A stretch of 32,631 bases of DNA from Pseudanabaena mucicola FACHB-723 (GTDB taxonomy: Bacteria > Cyanobacteriota > Cyanobacteriia > Pseudanabaenales > Pseudanabaenaceae), in contig NZ_JACJQB010000040.1 in the NCBI RefSeq assembly GCF_014696385.1, positions 1-32,631 of the forward strand, written 5' to 3'. A program made the position numbers and the translations under genes. Shown piece by piece: positions 1-8,300 of this stretch; the first letter of the stretch is position 1, and each line of letters begins with the position of its first letter. The notes below the pieces were generated by a model. It worked only from the letters and a program-made list of their open reading frames with translations, did not search any database and was not told the DNA's origin.

Positions 1-24
1 AGTGGCTCAATTAGTCTCACAGTA

Positions 25-74
25 ATTAGTTCGGATATGGTGATTCTTAGAATCTTCCCATTAGTTCGGATATG
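25..74. repeat. Two 15-bp direct repeats upstream of the HNH gene
   Basis: The 15-mer ATTAGTTCGGATATG occurs at 25-39 and again at 60-74, a period of 35 bp. The second copy ends 15 bp before the ATG of the HNH gene. Perfect direct repeats this close to a start could be operator sites or part of the island's left-hand structure. The region left of the window is not visible, so more copies may exist. Confidence 0.6.
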
Positions 75-89
75 TGTAAATAATTCTGC

Positions 90-1097
90 ATGGCTACTTA
101 TACAGTAGAGTCGGTTTGGGAAAACATTGCAACTTCAAAGATCAAAGTTGGTAAGGATTACGTTGTACCAAAGTCTGTAACATTCAACCTTACACAAGAC
201 TACAAAGACGTGATTATTCAATCTTATCAAGAAGCTTTTCTAGCTGTTGTAAAACTAAACCAACAACATTCTTTCCTGTCCAACCCTACTATTTCGTTGT
301 TGTTACACCTAATTGCCGTAGGTGATTCCAACTACACACCTGTGTTTTTAGAATGGTTTGAGGAGCAGTTTGTAAATATCAAAGATGAGTATCGGTGTTT
401 ATTTGGCAACGCTTATCTGCAAGAATATCAACAGTTGAAAGAGAAGGATATGACAAATACTGACCTTCTTTGTACAAATGCAGTAGCTAACGAACATCTG
501 CTTTTATGTGTCACTACGCAACAAGAACCTAATACTGAAATCGTCAATGATGAACCACAAGAAATTGCTAAAACTGTTGATACATCTTTAACACACAGTT
601 ATACACTCAGTGGTCAAAGTCTATCTGCTTCTGAAACTAATGATTTATTGTTTGAAGAATTAGCCTCTGAGGGATTTTTTGATGATGATGATGATGACAA
701 ATCTATAGATAGAATCAATAAATATATTGTATGGAGGCAAGGACAAAACGAATTTCGACAAAAGTTGTTAGAAGCTTATAGTTGTTGTGCAATTACAGGC
801 TGTATTTCTGAAGATGCTCTAGAAGCTGCTCACATCGAACCTTATAGCAAAACCAAAAATAACGATCCTAAAAATGGTCTACTTTTGAGGGCTGATATAC
901 ACACACTTTTTGATCGTCATCTAATTGGAATCGATCCAGACACAATGACGGTATATGTTGCTCCAAGCTTGTTGAAAGATTATGGACAATTTGATGGTAA
1001 ACGTTTACAACTAGAGGATAAAAAGTTAAGTCCTAATAAATACGCTTTAAGTAATGAGTATAAGAAATACCAAGATAAGCTAGAGAATTATAAATGA
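90..1097 (+). CDS. HNH endonuclease domain protein (HNH_2 type)
   Basis: The protein has 335 residues and probably cleaves DNA. The C-terminal third (about 215-315) carries the HNH_2 pattern: a short Cys-containing segment (CAITGC), then EAAHIEPY with the catalytic-type His, then NGLLLRADIHTLFD with the Asn and second His, followed by a beta strand and ID. The first 200 residues match no domain I recognise and end in an acidic run of six Asp near residue 198. Such HNH_2 proteins are usually annotated as restriction-like endonucleases, but no methylase gene is visible. No clear Shine-Dalgarno precedes the ATG. The region is AT-rich and lacks HIP1 octamers, unlike the genes right of 3720, which suggests acquisition. 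The next gene starts 103 bp downstream on the same strand. The domain call is firm; the biological role is not. Confidence 0.85.
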   Translation: MATYTVESVWENIATSKIKVGKDYVVPKSVTFNLTQDYKDVIIQSYQEAFLAVVKLNQQHSFLSNPTISLLLHLIAVGDSNYTPVFLEWFEEQFVNIKDEYRCLFGNAYLQEYQQLKEKDMTNTDLLCTNAVANEHLLLCVTTQQEPNTEIVNDEPQEIAKTVDTSLTHSYTLSGQSLSASETNDLLFEELASEGFFDDDDDDKSIDRINKYIVWRQGQNEFRQKLLEAYSCCAITGCISEDALEAAHIEPYSKTKNNDPKNGLLLRADIHTLFDRHLIGIDPDTMTVYVAPSLLKDYGQFDGKRLQLEDKKLSPNKYALSNEYKKYQDKLENYK

Positions 1098-1200
1098 TTA
1101 ACCTGTCAGACCGTAGAAGAAAATATTGATCCTGTGTAACTTTTACTAACAGTCTGTAGTAGCCTTGATACCAACGTAACACCAAGCTTGAGAAAATACG

Positions 1201-3375
1201 ATGTCAACAGATAATAAACCAACCGTCCAACAAGCAGCAAAGCAAGGTAATCTACAAGCTATTGCTATTTTGTTAAATCGTCAACTACAGCCTAAAGGGA
1301 TTACAGCTAAAGTATCTGCTAAAAACAGTTGCCTACAAATCATGTTAGAGGCGGCTAATGTACCAAATCAAAAAGCATTAGTTACTGCACTCCAAAAGTG
1401 GATTGATGGTTTGGGTTGTGATTCTATTCAGAGAGTACAGATCTACGCTAAACAGACTGGTGAAGATATTCCAGAATGGAATGATAGTTTTGAAGTGGTA
1501 AGACAGTTAGAAGAGCAAAAAATAGCTATTACAGTGAGTAGTCCAACTATTGCTAGTGAGACATCTAAAAATGATGTAAAGGTAGAAGAGATTAGCGCAT
1601 CAAACTTAGATCCTGTTTTACTTGAATTAGCTAAAAATGGCGATACTAAAGCTATATCTGAGTTGATTAAGAATAGTCTTAAACAATTAGATGTAAAAGT
1701 CAGAGTTACATTGAGTAAAGGATTGTTACAGATTGTAATAGTATCTAATCAAGAGCCTAAACAAGATACTTTTGTTGAGGATATTTCTAACTTAGTTAAA
1801 GAGTGGAATTCAACCTTGATTGAAAAATTAAAGATTGTTGGAATGCGAGAAACAGAAGAATCTGCTGACTCAAATATATATTGGATGCAAGAATACATGA
1901 TAGTCAAACAATCTATTCAGAATACAAATAATAATCAAGAAGATGATATTCAAGAAATTACACAAAGCAACTCTAATGTTTCAAAATATGACAAACAGTC
2001 ATTTATGACTAATAATAGAGATGATTTACTGCCAGATGAACGAATAATTTTGAGTAAAACTGCTAATGCAATTATTAAAATTGATGAATACGGTTTAAGC
2101 CGTTTTGCCTTCAATCAACTAATGGTATTTGTTGGTATGCAAGGCAAAGAAGCAATAGGTGGACAGTTGATTTTAACCAATTATAGACTAATATTTAAAT
2201 CTCATATATTCAATAGACTGAAAGGAAAATTTAGCATATTTTTATCTACTATTAATGATATTAAAGATACATCTATTTTTATTTCAAAAAAGATTGAAGT
2301 GTCTACTCAAACACAAAAATTTGAGTTTATTGTTTGGGGTATTCCTGAACTTATAGCAGCAATAAAGAATCAGAAAAGCAATCTTAGCACAAAGGAAAAT
2401 GAAATTCTGTGTGCAATAGCAATATCACACTATAAAAAATTTGGCGATAATCTAGAAATTTGTAAAACTCTTGAGGCAATTAATGTAGGTATATTAACTA
2501 TACAAAAGATACAGAACACTGCTTCGATAGCTGAAAATATAATAGAAGCTTCCAGTATTCTAAACTTGCTAGAGATGTTTTCAGAATATGGCAGTAATGC
2601 TAGTAACTCTAATACCTTAGATTCAACATTACAATCTTGTAACTTAGATTCAAGACAGCAATTAAATGAAACTAGTCTTGGGAAGTTAAATCAATCATTT
2701 GGCTCTACAGGATTTACAAATTTAGTACGATATGGATTTAAGGGACAAAAAAACTCTCTACCTTACTTCTCTAAAAAAAGCTGTATGTCAAGTTTATCTT
2801 TGTTGATAAAAAACAAGAAACTAATTGCTTCTTTATTAGTGTTAGTTATCTTGTTTTCTGGCTTACTCTTTTTAGTTTTTAATAAAAAAAAGTTGATAGA
2901 CTCACCAATCGCTAAAAATTCTTTAACAGAGCTAAAAAAAATCAACTCCCGTATGGATATCGGAATTAGTCTATTAGAGTATCCCAAAGAAGTATCCAAT
3001 TATAAGTTTGCAACAGAAACTTTTATTGATAGTAAGGATTCGACAATTAATTCTAGATATACCAAACTAATGAAAGATGCTCTAGAAGCACATATTTATG
3101 CTCTTAATGTTTGGGAAGAATGTCAAAAACAGCGTCTAATTGCCAATTGTGAGGTAGAAGAAAGTATGAATGGTGAAACTACGCGCAAATCATATTTAAT
3201 GGAAAAATTATTGACAAGATATCCCTACTTAAATGAAAAGTTGAAAACATATAAATCTGATAACGATAATATTTCTTTTGTCGCAATTTCAATTGATAAA
3301 AATGACGTAATCCAATATCTTTGGAGTTATGCAAAGGCAGCCGAAGATGCAGCATCTATTGAGTTAAGCAGATAA
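1201..3375 (+). CDS. Membrane protein with duplicated N-terminal module and GRAM/PH-like domain
   Basis: I do not recognise this 724-residue protein as a named family. Two related modules of about 90 residues lie at roughly 8-98 and 142-235. Each begins with an Ala/Leu-rich helix (AAKQGNLQAIAILLNRQL against LAKNGDTKAISELIKNSL), then two strands and an amphipathic helix. Modules of this kind recur at the N-terminus of assorted cyanobacterial proteins without an assigned function. Residues about 275-395 look like a GRAM/PH fold (DERIILSKTANAIIKI, then GGQLILTNYRLIFKS). A low-complexity Ser/Asn/Leu linker follows. One strong membrane helix lies at about 540-558 flanked by Lys-rich stretches. About 160 residues follow it, placed across the membrane if the N-terminal domains are cytoplasmic. 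AT-rich with no HIP1 sites. It may be co-transcribed with the HNH gene 103 bp upstream. Confidence 0.75.
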   Translation: MSTDNKPTVQQAAKQGNLQAIAILLNRQLQPKGITAKVSAKNSCLQIMLEAANVPNQKALVTALQKWIDGLGCDSIQRVQIYAKQTGEDIPEWNDSFEVVRQLEEQKIAITVSSPTIASETSKNDVKVEEISASNLDPVLLELAKNGDTKAISELIKNSLKQLDVKVRVTLSKGLLQIVIVSNQEPKQDTFVEDISNLVKEWNSTLIEKLKIVGMRETEESADSNIYWMQEYMIVKQSIQNTNNNQEDDIQEITQSNSNVSKYDKQSFMTNNRDDLLPDERIILSKTANAIIKIDEYGLSRFAFNQLMVFVGMQGKEAIGGQLILTNYRLIFKSHIFNRLKGKFSIFLSTINDIKDTSIFISKKIEVSTQTQKFEFIVWGIPELIAAIKNQKSNLSTKENEILCAIAISHYKKFGDNLEICKTLEAINVGILTIQKIQNTASIAENIIEASSILNLLEMFSEYGSNASNSNTLDSTLQSCNLDSRQQLNETSLGKLNQSFGSTGFTNLVRYGFKGQKNSLPYFSKKSCMSSLSLLIKNKKLIASLLVLVILFSGLLFLVFNKKKLIDSPIAKNSLTELKKINSRMDIGISLLEYPKEVSNYKFATETFIDSKDSTINSRYTKLMKDALEAHIYALNVWEECQKQRLIANCEVEESMNGETTRKSYLMEKLLTRYPYLNEKLKTYKSDNDNISFVAISIDKNDVIQYLWSYAKAAEDAASIELSR

Positions 3376-3440
3376 ATATAGAAAAGAAAAGAAATATTAG
3401 AAATATTACCTCTCACCTTCCTTCTATGTTTAGTTGCAAT

Positions 3441-3566
3441 TCACACCTTCTCATCATCCGTAACACAAGCTTCAGGCAAAGGAAAATTTGAATAGACATA
3501 CACCTTGTAAGCTTCAGTGTTTACCCTAGTGCGACCAATAGCCTGTCTAAGTTCAGTCTGAGCAAT
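3441..3566 (-). pseudogene. Remnant of a helicase-type protein C-terminus
   Basis: Read on the minus strand, 41 codons are open before a TGA at 3441-3443. They include RQAIGRTRVN, which fits superfamily 2 helicase motif VI (QxxGRxxR), and then VYSNFPLPEA. The frame is closed by a TGA directly upstream and has no start codon, so only a tail survives. Large helicase/primase-like replication proteins of cyanobacterial plasmids and integrated elements end in similar segments. That origin is an inference from memory of family style. Confidence 0.5.
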
Positions 3567-3623
3567 TCAAAAAAAACACATGACATAATCATGATAGTGG
3601 TTGTAGTATTTCGATGATTTTAA

Positions 3624-3761
3624 TCAGTTTAGGATAATTGCCACTTCTTCTCTAGTAAACGATTTCCCTTTGATTGCCTCAACGGTATCTATAGAACTGT
3701 CACAAAAAACATCCAAATTTGCGATCGCAAAGATGAGATTGATACTTTTTAGCTCGATCAT
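3624..3761 (-). pseudogene. Short ORF, possibly another fragment of the same decayed element
   Basis: The minus strand encodes 45 residues from an ATG at 3761, ending KGKSFTREEVAIILN. The frame stays open upstream of this ATG and no ribosome site is evident. An alternative frame over the left part reads WHDRAKKYQS then stops, which would fit a frameshifted remnant. It could equally be a chance ORF. Confidence 0.25.
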
Positions 3762-3782
3762 GCCACTCCAAACTATTTGAAC

Positions 3783-3800
3783 AAGGGGCTTAAGCCCCTT
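3783..3800. repeat. 18-bp perfect palindrome, GGGGCTTAAGCCCC core
   Basis: AAGGGGCTTAAGCCCCTT is its own reverse complement. A related hairpin (ACAAGGG, six-base spacer, CCCCTTGT) lies at 8917-8938 between two genes of the sulfur cluster. The two are probably members of one small intergenic palindromic repeat family. There is no T-tract, so a terminator role is unlikely. Confidence 0.5.
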
Positions 3801-3871
3801 ACCTGTGCCTCACCAGCAGGACAATTTCTGTAAGTGTTGAAGATTTAAGGCAAAGCATTTAGAGCGCATTA

Positions 3872-3919
3872 AAAAGCAAAAAGAGACATAATTTATAAAT
3901 TATGTCTCTTTTTGCTTTT
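3872..3919. terminator. 48-bp perfect palindrome, likely terminator of tRNA-Thr
   Basis: The left arm 3872-3895 is the exact reverse complement of the right arm 3896-3919, 24 bp each with no spacer. The arms carry AAAAAGAGACA / TGTCTCTTTTT blocks. It begins 10 bp beyond the 3' end of the minus-strand tRNA gene, so on that strand it can act as a hairpin terminator with T-rich flanks. The symmetry would stop transcription from both directions. Confidence 0.55.
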
Positions 3920-3929
3920 GTTTCACTAA

Positions 3930-4001
3930 AGCCCTCAACGGGATTTGAACCCGTGACCTTTCCCTTACCAAGGGAATGCTCTACCCCTGAGCCATGAGGG
4001 C
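3930..4001 (-). tRNA. tRNA-Thr (anticodon GGT)
   Basis: On the minus strand the sequence opens GCCCTCA and closes TGAGGGC, forming a perfect seven-pair acceptor stem with T as discriminator. The D-arm (GGCTCAGGGGTAGAGC), an anticodon stem CCCTT...AAGGG around GGT and a T-arm with GGGTTCAAATCCC are all in place. CCA is not encoded. The gene is single and monocistronic: a promoter-like pair lies upstream at 4022-4051 and a palindrome follows its 3' end. The 3' end faces the AT-rich island at 1-3929, the geometry expected of an element integrated at a tRNA. Confidence 0.97.
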
Positions 4002-4021
4002 ATTTTCTAGTGCTTTGTAAT

Positions 4022-4051
4022 TATTACATAGTGGTGCACATTTTTTGCAAG
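4022..4051 (-). promoter_or_regulatory. Probable promoter of tRNA-Thr
   Basis: On the minus strand TTGCAA (4046-4051) is followed 18 bp later by TAATAA (4022-4027). This -35/-10-like pair places a start about 12 bp before the mature tRNA 5' end. Confidence 0.45.
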
Positions 4052-4264
4052 TCTTTCAAAAAATATTTTGCAATTAAGTAAATCAGCATAGTTATAACTA
4101 CAGCCAGTTATGTTCGGCAGCAATTTAATTACGCCCAGTTACTTATAGATTATCGAGCTGTTATGATAGATGAGGAATTATCAAAACCAAAAGTAACAAT
4201 TTTTGAATTGTAAAATTCATAATTACTTTAGATTTTAAACAAAAACTCAAAATATAGACTGTGT

Positions 4265-6487
4265 ATGGGAATGCGCTCTTGTCTCGAATTGATGGCAAAC
4301 TCACTTCAGCAACTGCATGAACTAGAGCAAATTGCTGCATCCCTAGAAAATATACCTGCAAGTCAAGACTTACAGGAACCCGATGGGCAGAAGTCTAGCC
4401 TCGAAAAAGCAATCAGCATATTGCGTGAAGGTTTAACAGAACTAGATGTTCAGCAGCAAGAACTTACCTCAGAGTTAGAAAAGTATCGAGAGCTATTTGA
4501 AGCTGCTCCTGATGGTTATTTTGTCACCGATGCTAATGGTGATATTACTGAGGCAAACCGCGCTGCAACCTTGATGTTTAGCTATCAAACTATGGGTCAG
4601 AATCTAGCAAATTTCGTCCATGCCAAATCTAAAGAGCAGTTTCAGAGATTACTAGGGCAATTGCAAAGAGGTCAAAACATCAAGAGTTTAGATCTACGGA
4701 TGCAGGTGGGGGCAGGACAAGCATTTGAGGCAAACTTTACCATTATCAGTATTCGGACTCCCCATGATGGTCGAGTGGTGGGAATGCGCTGGTGGATTCA
4801 AGATATCACCCAACGTAAGCAGGAATTCGATAACATGCAGCAGTCCCATCAGGGTCTAGAAATTCGCGTTGTGGAAATGAATGCCAAGCTCAATCTGATG
4901 GATCGCCAGATTCGGTTAGAGCGCGAAGAGCAACGACGGATTTCACGGAATCTGACGCGCAATGAAGCCAAGTTACGAGCCATGATGCAGCATTCCTCTG
5001 ACATTGTGAGCATCCTTGATATTGATACGACAATTCACTATTGCAGTCCTGCCCTATTCAAGAGTTTGGGCTATTTGCCTGAAGATGTGATCGGCAAAAA
5101 GTTTATTAAATTCATTCATCCCGAAGATTTGCCAATCTTTCAGAATTTTTTAACACAATCCGTTGACGAGTCTCCTGTGTCTACGCCCATTGTGATGCGT
5201 TATCAACACACTAATGGGGATTGGATTTATCTAGAGTCTGTATGTTGTAATTTGCTACAAGATGCCAATGTGCAGGGATTAGTGATTAATTCCCGCGATA
5301 TAACGGAGCGGAAGCGGACAGAGGCAGCCCTAAAGGAAAGTGAACTACGCTTAGCGGCGATCGCGTCGAGTATGCCTGCCACACTCTATCGTCTGGCAAT
5401 GCAACCCAACGGTAAAATTTCGCTGCCCTTTATTAGTGATGGCTTGATCGATCTAATTGGGGTTTCTCCCAGACAAATCAAAAATAACCCTTACCATCTC
5501 CTAGATCTTATCCATCCTGAAGATGTTGATCAGTTTAAGGCTTTGGTCAAGGCGGGTTTTGAAAAACTTGCCACCTTCCGTCATGAGTTTCGGATTATTG
5601 CGGTCACGGGTGAAGTGAAGTGGGCGCAGAATATCACGCGCTATTATCGTACAGAATCAGGACTGGTGTTGGCGGATGGCGTTTGTATCGACATCAGTGA
5701 GCGTGGTGAAGCAGAGTCGAGTCTTCAACGGACTAATGAATTATTACGTGCCGTGATTAAGGCTGTACCTGTGGCAATCGATATTATTAGTCCTGAGGGC
5801 AAAGTGCTGTTATGGAATGCGGCGGCTGAAAAGTTATTTGCGTGGAATACCGCGATGAAGGTCGAGAACGTAGTTCCTGTGATTCCTGAGTCGCAAGCCT
5901 TGGAGTTACAAGCGGCGATTTTGGATACCTTAGCTGGTAAACCTGTGAATGGGATGAAGATGGCTTTTCATGTGCGGGAAGGGGTCTGGACAAATGTGAG
6001 TATGTCCACGGTGCTTGTCCATGATCCCCATGGTCAAATTATTGGTGTACTCAGGATTATTGATGAGAATTGCGATCGCAATACTGCGATCGCAACCCCT
6101 GATAACAGCAAGTCACTCGCAATGAGGTCAGCTAGTGAGGATATAGTGCTGCAACGCGCTGATGGTTTAATCAAACAGTATGAGATAGGTCAACGGAACT
6201 TTGCGGGTTTAAATTTTCAAGGAGCGTGTTTTGAGGAAGCCGATTTACAGGAAGTAGATTTTAGTGGTGCGCTCCTCAATGGCAGCAATTGCCATCATAC
6301 CAATTTCCATAACGCGATTTTGCGCGGTGCAGACTTACGCGGTGCGAATTTCCAACATGCAGATTTAAGTGGAGCCGATCTGCGGGGAGTCGATCTCCGT
6401 GGTGCTGATTTACGAGAAGCAAACCTCACCGATGCCATCACCGATGAACATAGTTTGGCAGGGGCTTTGTTAAGTAGTCCAGCCTAG
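4265..6487 (+). CDS. Multi-PAS sensor protein with C-terminal pentapeptide repeats
   Basis: This 740-residue protein is all input with no recognisable output domain. A coiled-coil lead-in (about 10-75) is followed by four PAS-like units near 75-180, 232-352, 355-480 and 485-605. Several end in the typical DIT(Q/E)RK linker, and the second and third contain HPEDL/HPEDV segments. A helical segment at about 185-230 separates the first two. Residues about 640-735 are pentapeptide repeats of the A(D/N)LRG type (GADLRGANFQ, GADLRGVDLRG), predicted to fold as a right-handed quadrilateral helix. No kinase, GGDEF, EAL or cyclase motif is present, so signalling would have to go through protein contact. 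No signal peptide or membrane helix is evident. An alternative start is ATG at 4292; neither start has a clear ribosome site. Its end shares a hairpin with the convergent sulP gene. Confidence 0.85.
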   Translation: MGMRSCLELMANSLQQLHELEQIAASLENIPASQDLQEPDGQKSSLEKAISILREGLTELDVQQQELTSELEKYRELFEAAPDGYFVTDANGDITEANRAATLMFSYQTMGQNLANFVHAKSKEQFQRLLGQLQRGQNIKSLDLRMQVGAGQAFEANFTIISIRTPHDGRVVGMRWWIQDITQRKQEFDNMQQSHQGLEIRVVEMNAKLNLMDRQIRLEREEQRRISRNLTRNEAKLRAMMQHSSDIVSILDIDTTIHYCSPALFKSLGYLPEDVIGKKFIKFIHPEDLPIFQNFLTQSVDESPVSTPIVMRYQHTNGDWIYLESVCCNLLQDANVQGLVINSRDITERKRTEAALKESELRLAAIASSMPATLYRLAMQPNGKISLPFISDGLIDLIGVSPRQIKNNPYHLLDLIHPEDVDQFKALVKAGFEKLATFRHEFRIIAVTGEVKWAQNITRYYRTESGLVLADGVCIDISERGEAESSLQRTNELLRAVIKAVPVAIDIISPEGKVLLWNAAAEKLFAWNTAMKVENVVPVIPESQALELQAAILDTLAGKPVNGMKMAFHVREGVWTNVSMSTVLVHDPHGQIIGVLRIIDENCDRNTAIATPDNSKSLAMRSASEDIVLQRADGLIKQYEIGQRNFAGLNFQGACFEEADLQEVDFSGALLNGSNCHHTNFHNAILRGADLRGANFQHADLSGADLRGVDLRGADLREANLTDAITDEHSLAGALLSSPA

Positions 6488-6501
6488 CTAAACAAAAAAG
6501 T

Positions 6502-6548
6502 AGCGGGTATTTAAAACGCCCGCGTAACGGGCGTTTTAAATACCCGCT
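6502..6548. terminator. 21-bp stem hairpin shared by convergent genes
   Basis: Arms 6502-6522 and 6528-6548 pair perfectly around a CGTAA loop, with a CGCCCG core and A/T-rich lower stem. It follows the sensor gene by 14 bp and overlaps the last codons and TAA of the minus-strand sulP gene. It is the evident bidirectional terminator. Confidence 0.75.
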
Positions 6549-8281
6549 AATTCACGCATAGCCACATCTGTTGACAAAAAGAAATGATCGCGACCGACAT
6601 AATCCACAAAGCCGATGTTCAGCAATTTATCCATAACTGGCCCCTTCACTTCAGAGAAGTAGAAGTTAATCCCGACACTTTTTAAATCAAAAATTAAACC
6701 TTCCAATACCTCTAAGGCACTGGCATCAATCAGATTAACCGCACTGCAAACTAGCAGCACATTGGTGACCTGCGGACGATCACTAATGGTGCGACTGAGG
6801 AAATTTTCCATATACTTGGCATTGGCGAAGTAAAGGCTCGCATCAACGCGAATTGCTAAAACTTGAGGACTAGTTTTGACCTCATAGCGCAACTCATTGC
6901 GAAAGTGTTCGGAATTGCCCAAGCGTCCAACGATGGCAATATGGGGACGGCTCGTATGCCAAAGATGTAAGCCTAGAGCAATAATTGCGCCGATGATAAT
7001 TCCTTCTTCTACGCCTAAACCAAGCACAGCGATAAAGGTGGCAATCCATGCGATCGCATCGGCTTTGTCGTAAGCCCACATGCGTCGAAGCGTCGCAAAA
7101 TCAATTAGTTTATAAACAGCAGTGAGGATAATTGCGGCGAGACAGGTCTGCGGCAAAAAGTAAAACCATGATGTAAAAAACATCACCGTAATTGCCACTA
7201 GCACACCCGTAATCATCGAAGCCAGCCCAGTATTTGCACCTGCGGAGAAATTCACCACCGAGCGGCTGACTCCGCCAGTGACAGGATATCCCCCTGAAAA
7301 TGCTGCCCCCAGATTGGCTGTCCCAAAGGCGATGAGTTCTTGATTGGCATCGATTTTCTCGCGCCGCTTACTGGCAAGGGCTTGCGCTCCTGAGAAGCCT
7401 TCCATATAACCAACTAAGGCGATCGCAATGGCGGCAGGGAAAAGCGATTGGAGGATCTGAAGATCCCATGTGGGTATTGTCAAAGCCGATAATCCAGATG
7501 GAACTGCGCCTACGACTTTGATGTCTGCAACTTGATCCCATTGGAAAATAGCGACTAGTAAAGTTCCTAAAATCACCACGAGCAAAGGCGCACTTTTAGA
7601 AATTGGTAAAATCCTTTGATCGCTCCAACCTTGGCGCTTGAGAACCTGCACTAAAGGCTGATTGAAATAGAGCAGAATGCCAACACTAGCTAAACCTAAG
7701 CCAAGAGTTACCCCATTAATTTTAGTGAAGTTGCTGGCAATTAAAGTTAGTAGTTCCAGAAACGACTCGGTAGCAGGAATTTTGAGTCCTAACAAATGCT
7801 TCATTTGACTGAAGCCAATAATAATCGCTGCCCCACTGATAAATCCTGAAATCACAGAACGACTGAGAAAATTCACTAAAAATCCCATTCGCAAAAATCC
7901 CATACCGATCTGGATAATACCCACCAAAAAGGCAAGCGTCAGAGCTAACAACAGATATTCGGGACTGTTGGGCGGTGCTAATTTTGCGATCGCAGCAGCA
8001 ACCATCAGCGAATCAACGGCAACTGGCCCCACGGCTAAAACGCGACTAGTCCCCAACAATGGATAGAGAATTGCAGGAAGAATACTGGCATATAGACCAA
8101 CTTGAGGGGGTAGTCCTGCTAATAGTGCGTATGCCATGCTTTGGGGAATCAGCAGACTCGTTACAATAATTCCTGCGGTGACATCGCCAAATAGATATTT
8201 AGATTGATAATTTTTGAGCCAATCTAGGGCGGGAATATATTGCTGTAATTGACTTGTCAATGAATTATACGAATGGGTCAT
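6536..8281 (-). CDS. SulP/SLC26-family anion transporter with STAS domain
   Basis: The 581-residue membrane protein has the SulP family layout. An N-terminal stretch contains DVTAGIIVTSLLIPQSMAYALLAG and PQVGLYASILPAILYPLLGTSR, which is the family signature region. About 12 hydrophobic segments follow to residue 440, then a cytoplasmic STAS domain (about 455-570; LAIRVDASLYFANAKY and the VNLIDASALEVLEGL loop). SulP proteins carry sulfate, bicarbonate or other anions. Substrate cannot be read from sequence here, but the upstream persulfide dioxygenase and rhodanese genes on the same strand point to sulfate or sulfite over bicarbonate. The rhodanese gene ends 36 bp upstream, so co-transcription is likely. 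Its stop lies inside the shared hairpin. Confidence 0.93.
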   Translation of the reverse strand: MTHSYNSLTSQLQQYIPALDWLKNYQSKYLFGDVTAGIIVTSLLIPQSMAYALLAGLPPQVGLYASILPAILYPLLGTSRVLAVGPVAVDSLMVAAAIAKLAPPNSPEYLLLALTLAFLVGIIQIGMGFLRMGFLVNFLSRSVISGFISGAAIIIGFSQMKHLLGLKIPATESFLELLTLIASNFTKINGVTLGLGLASVGILLYFNQPLVQVLKRQGWSDQRILPISKSAPLLVVILGTLLVAIFQWDQVADIKVVGAVPSGLSALTIPTWDLQILQSLFPAAIAIALVGYMEGFSGAQALASKRREKIDANQELIAFGTANLGAAFSGGYPVTGGVSRSVVNFSAGANTGLASMITGVLVAITVMFFTSWFYFLPQTCLAAIILTAVYKLIDFATLRRMWAYDKADAIAWIATFIAVLGLGVEEGIIIGAIIALGLHLWHTSRPHIAIVGRLGNSEHFRNELRYEVKTSPQVLAIRVDASLYFANAKYMENFLSRTISDRPQVTNVLLVCSAVNLIDASALEVLEGLIFDLKSVGINFYFSEVKGPVMDKLLNIGFVDYVGRDHFFLSTDVAMRELAGI

Positions 8282-8300
8282 AGTTTTAAGAAAATTCCCT

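Larger units (their letters stand above)
3376..3929. other. Gene-poor stretch between island gene and tRNA-Thr
   Basis: No intact gene is visible. The stretch holds a decayed helicase-like fragment (3441-3566, minus strand), a short minus-strand ORF (3624-3761), an 18-bp palindrome (3783-3800) and a 48-bp palindrome (3872-3919) that abuts the tRNA gene. The first HIP1 octamer of the window lies at about 3720, so the composition changes inside this stretch. Confidence 0.6.

Noticed and set aside
90-1097. Complete restriction-modification system
   Set aside because: Only a nuclease-like domain is present. No methyltransferase motif is found in the neighbouring genes.
2763-2999. Minus-strand ORF inside the large membrane-protein gene
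   Set aside because: It is antisense to a clear coding frame, and its hydrophobic look comes from the A-rich Lys codons on the other strand.
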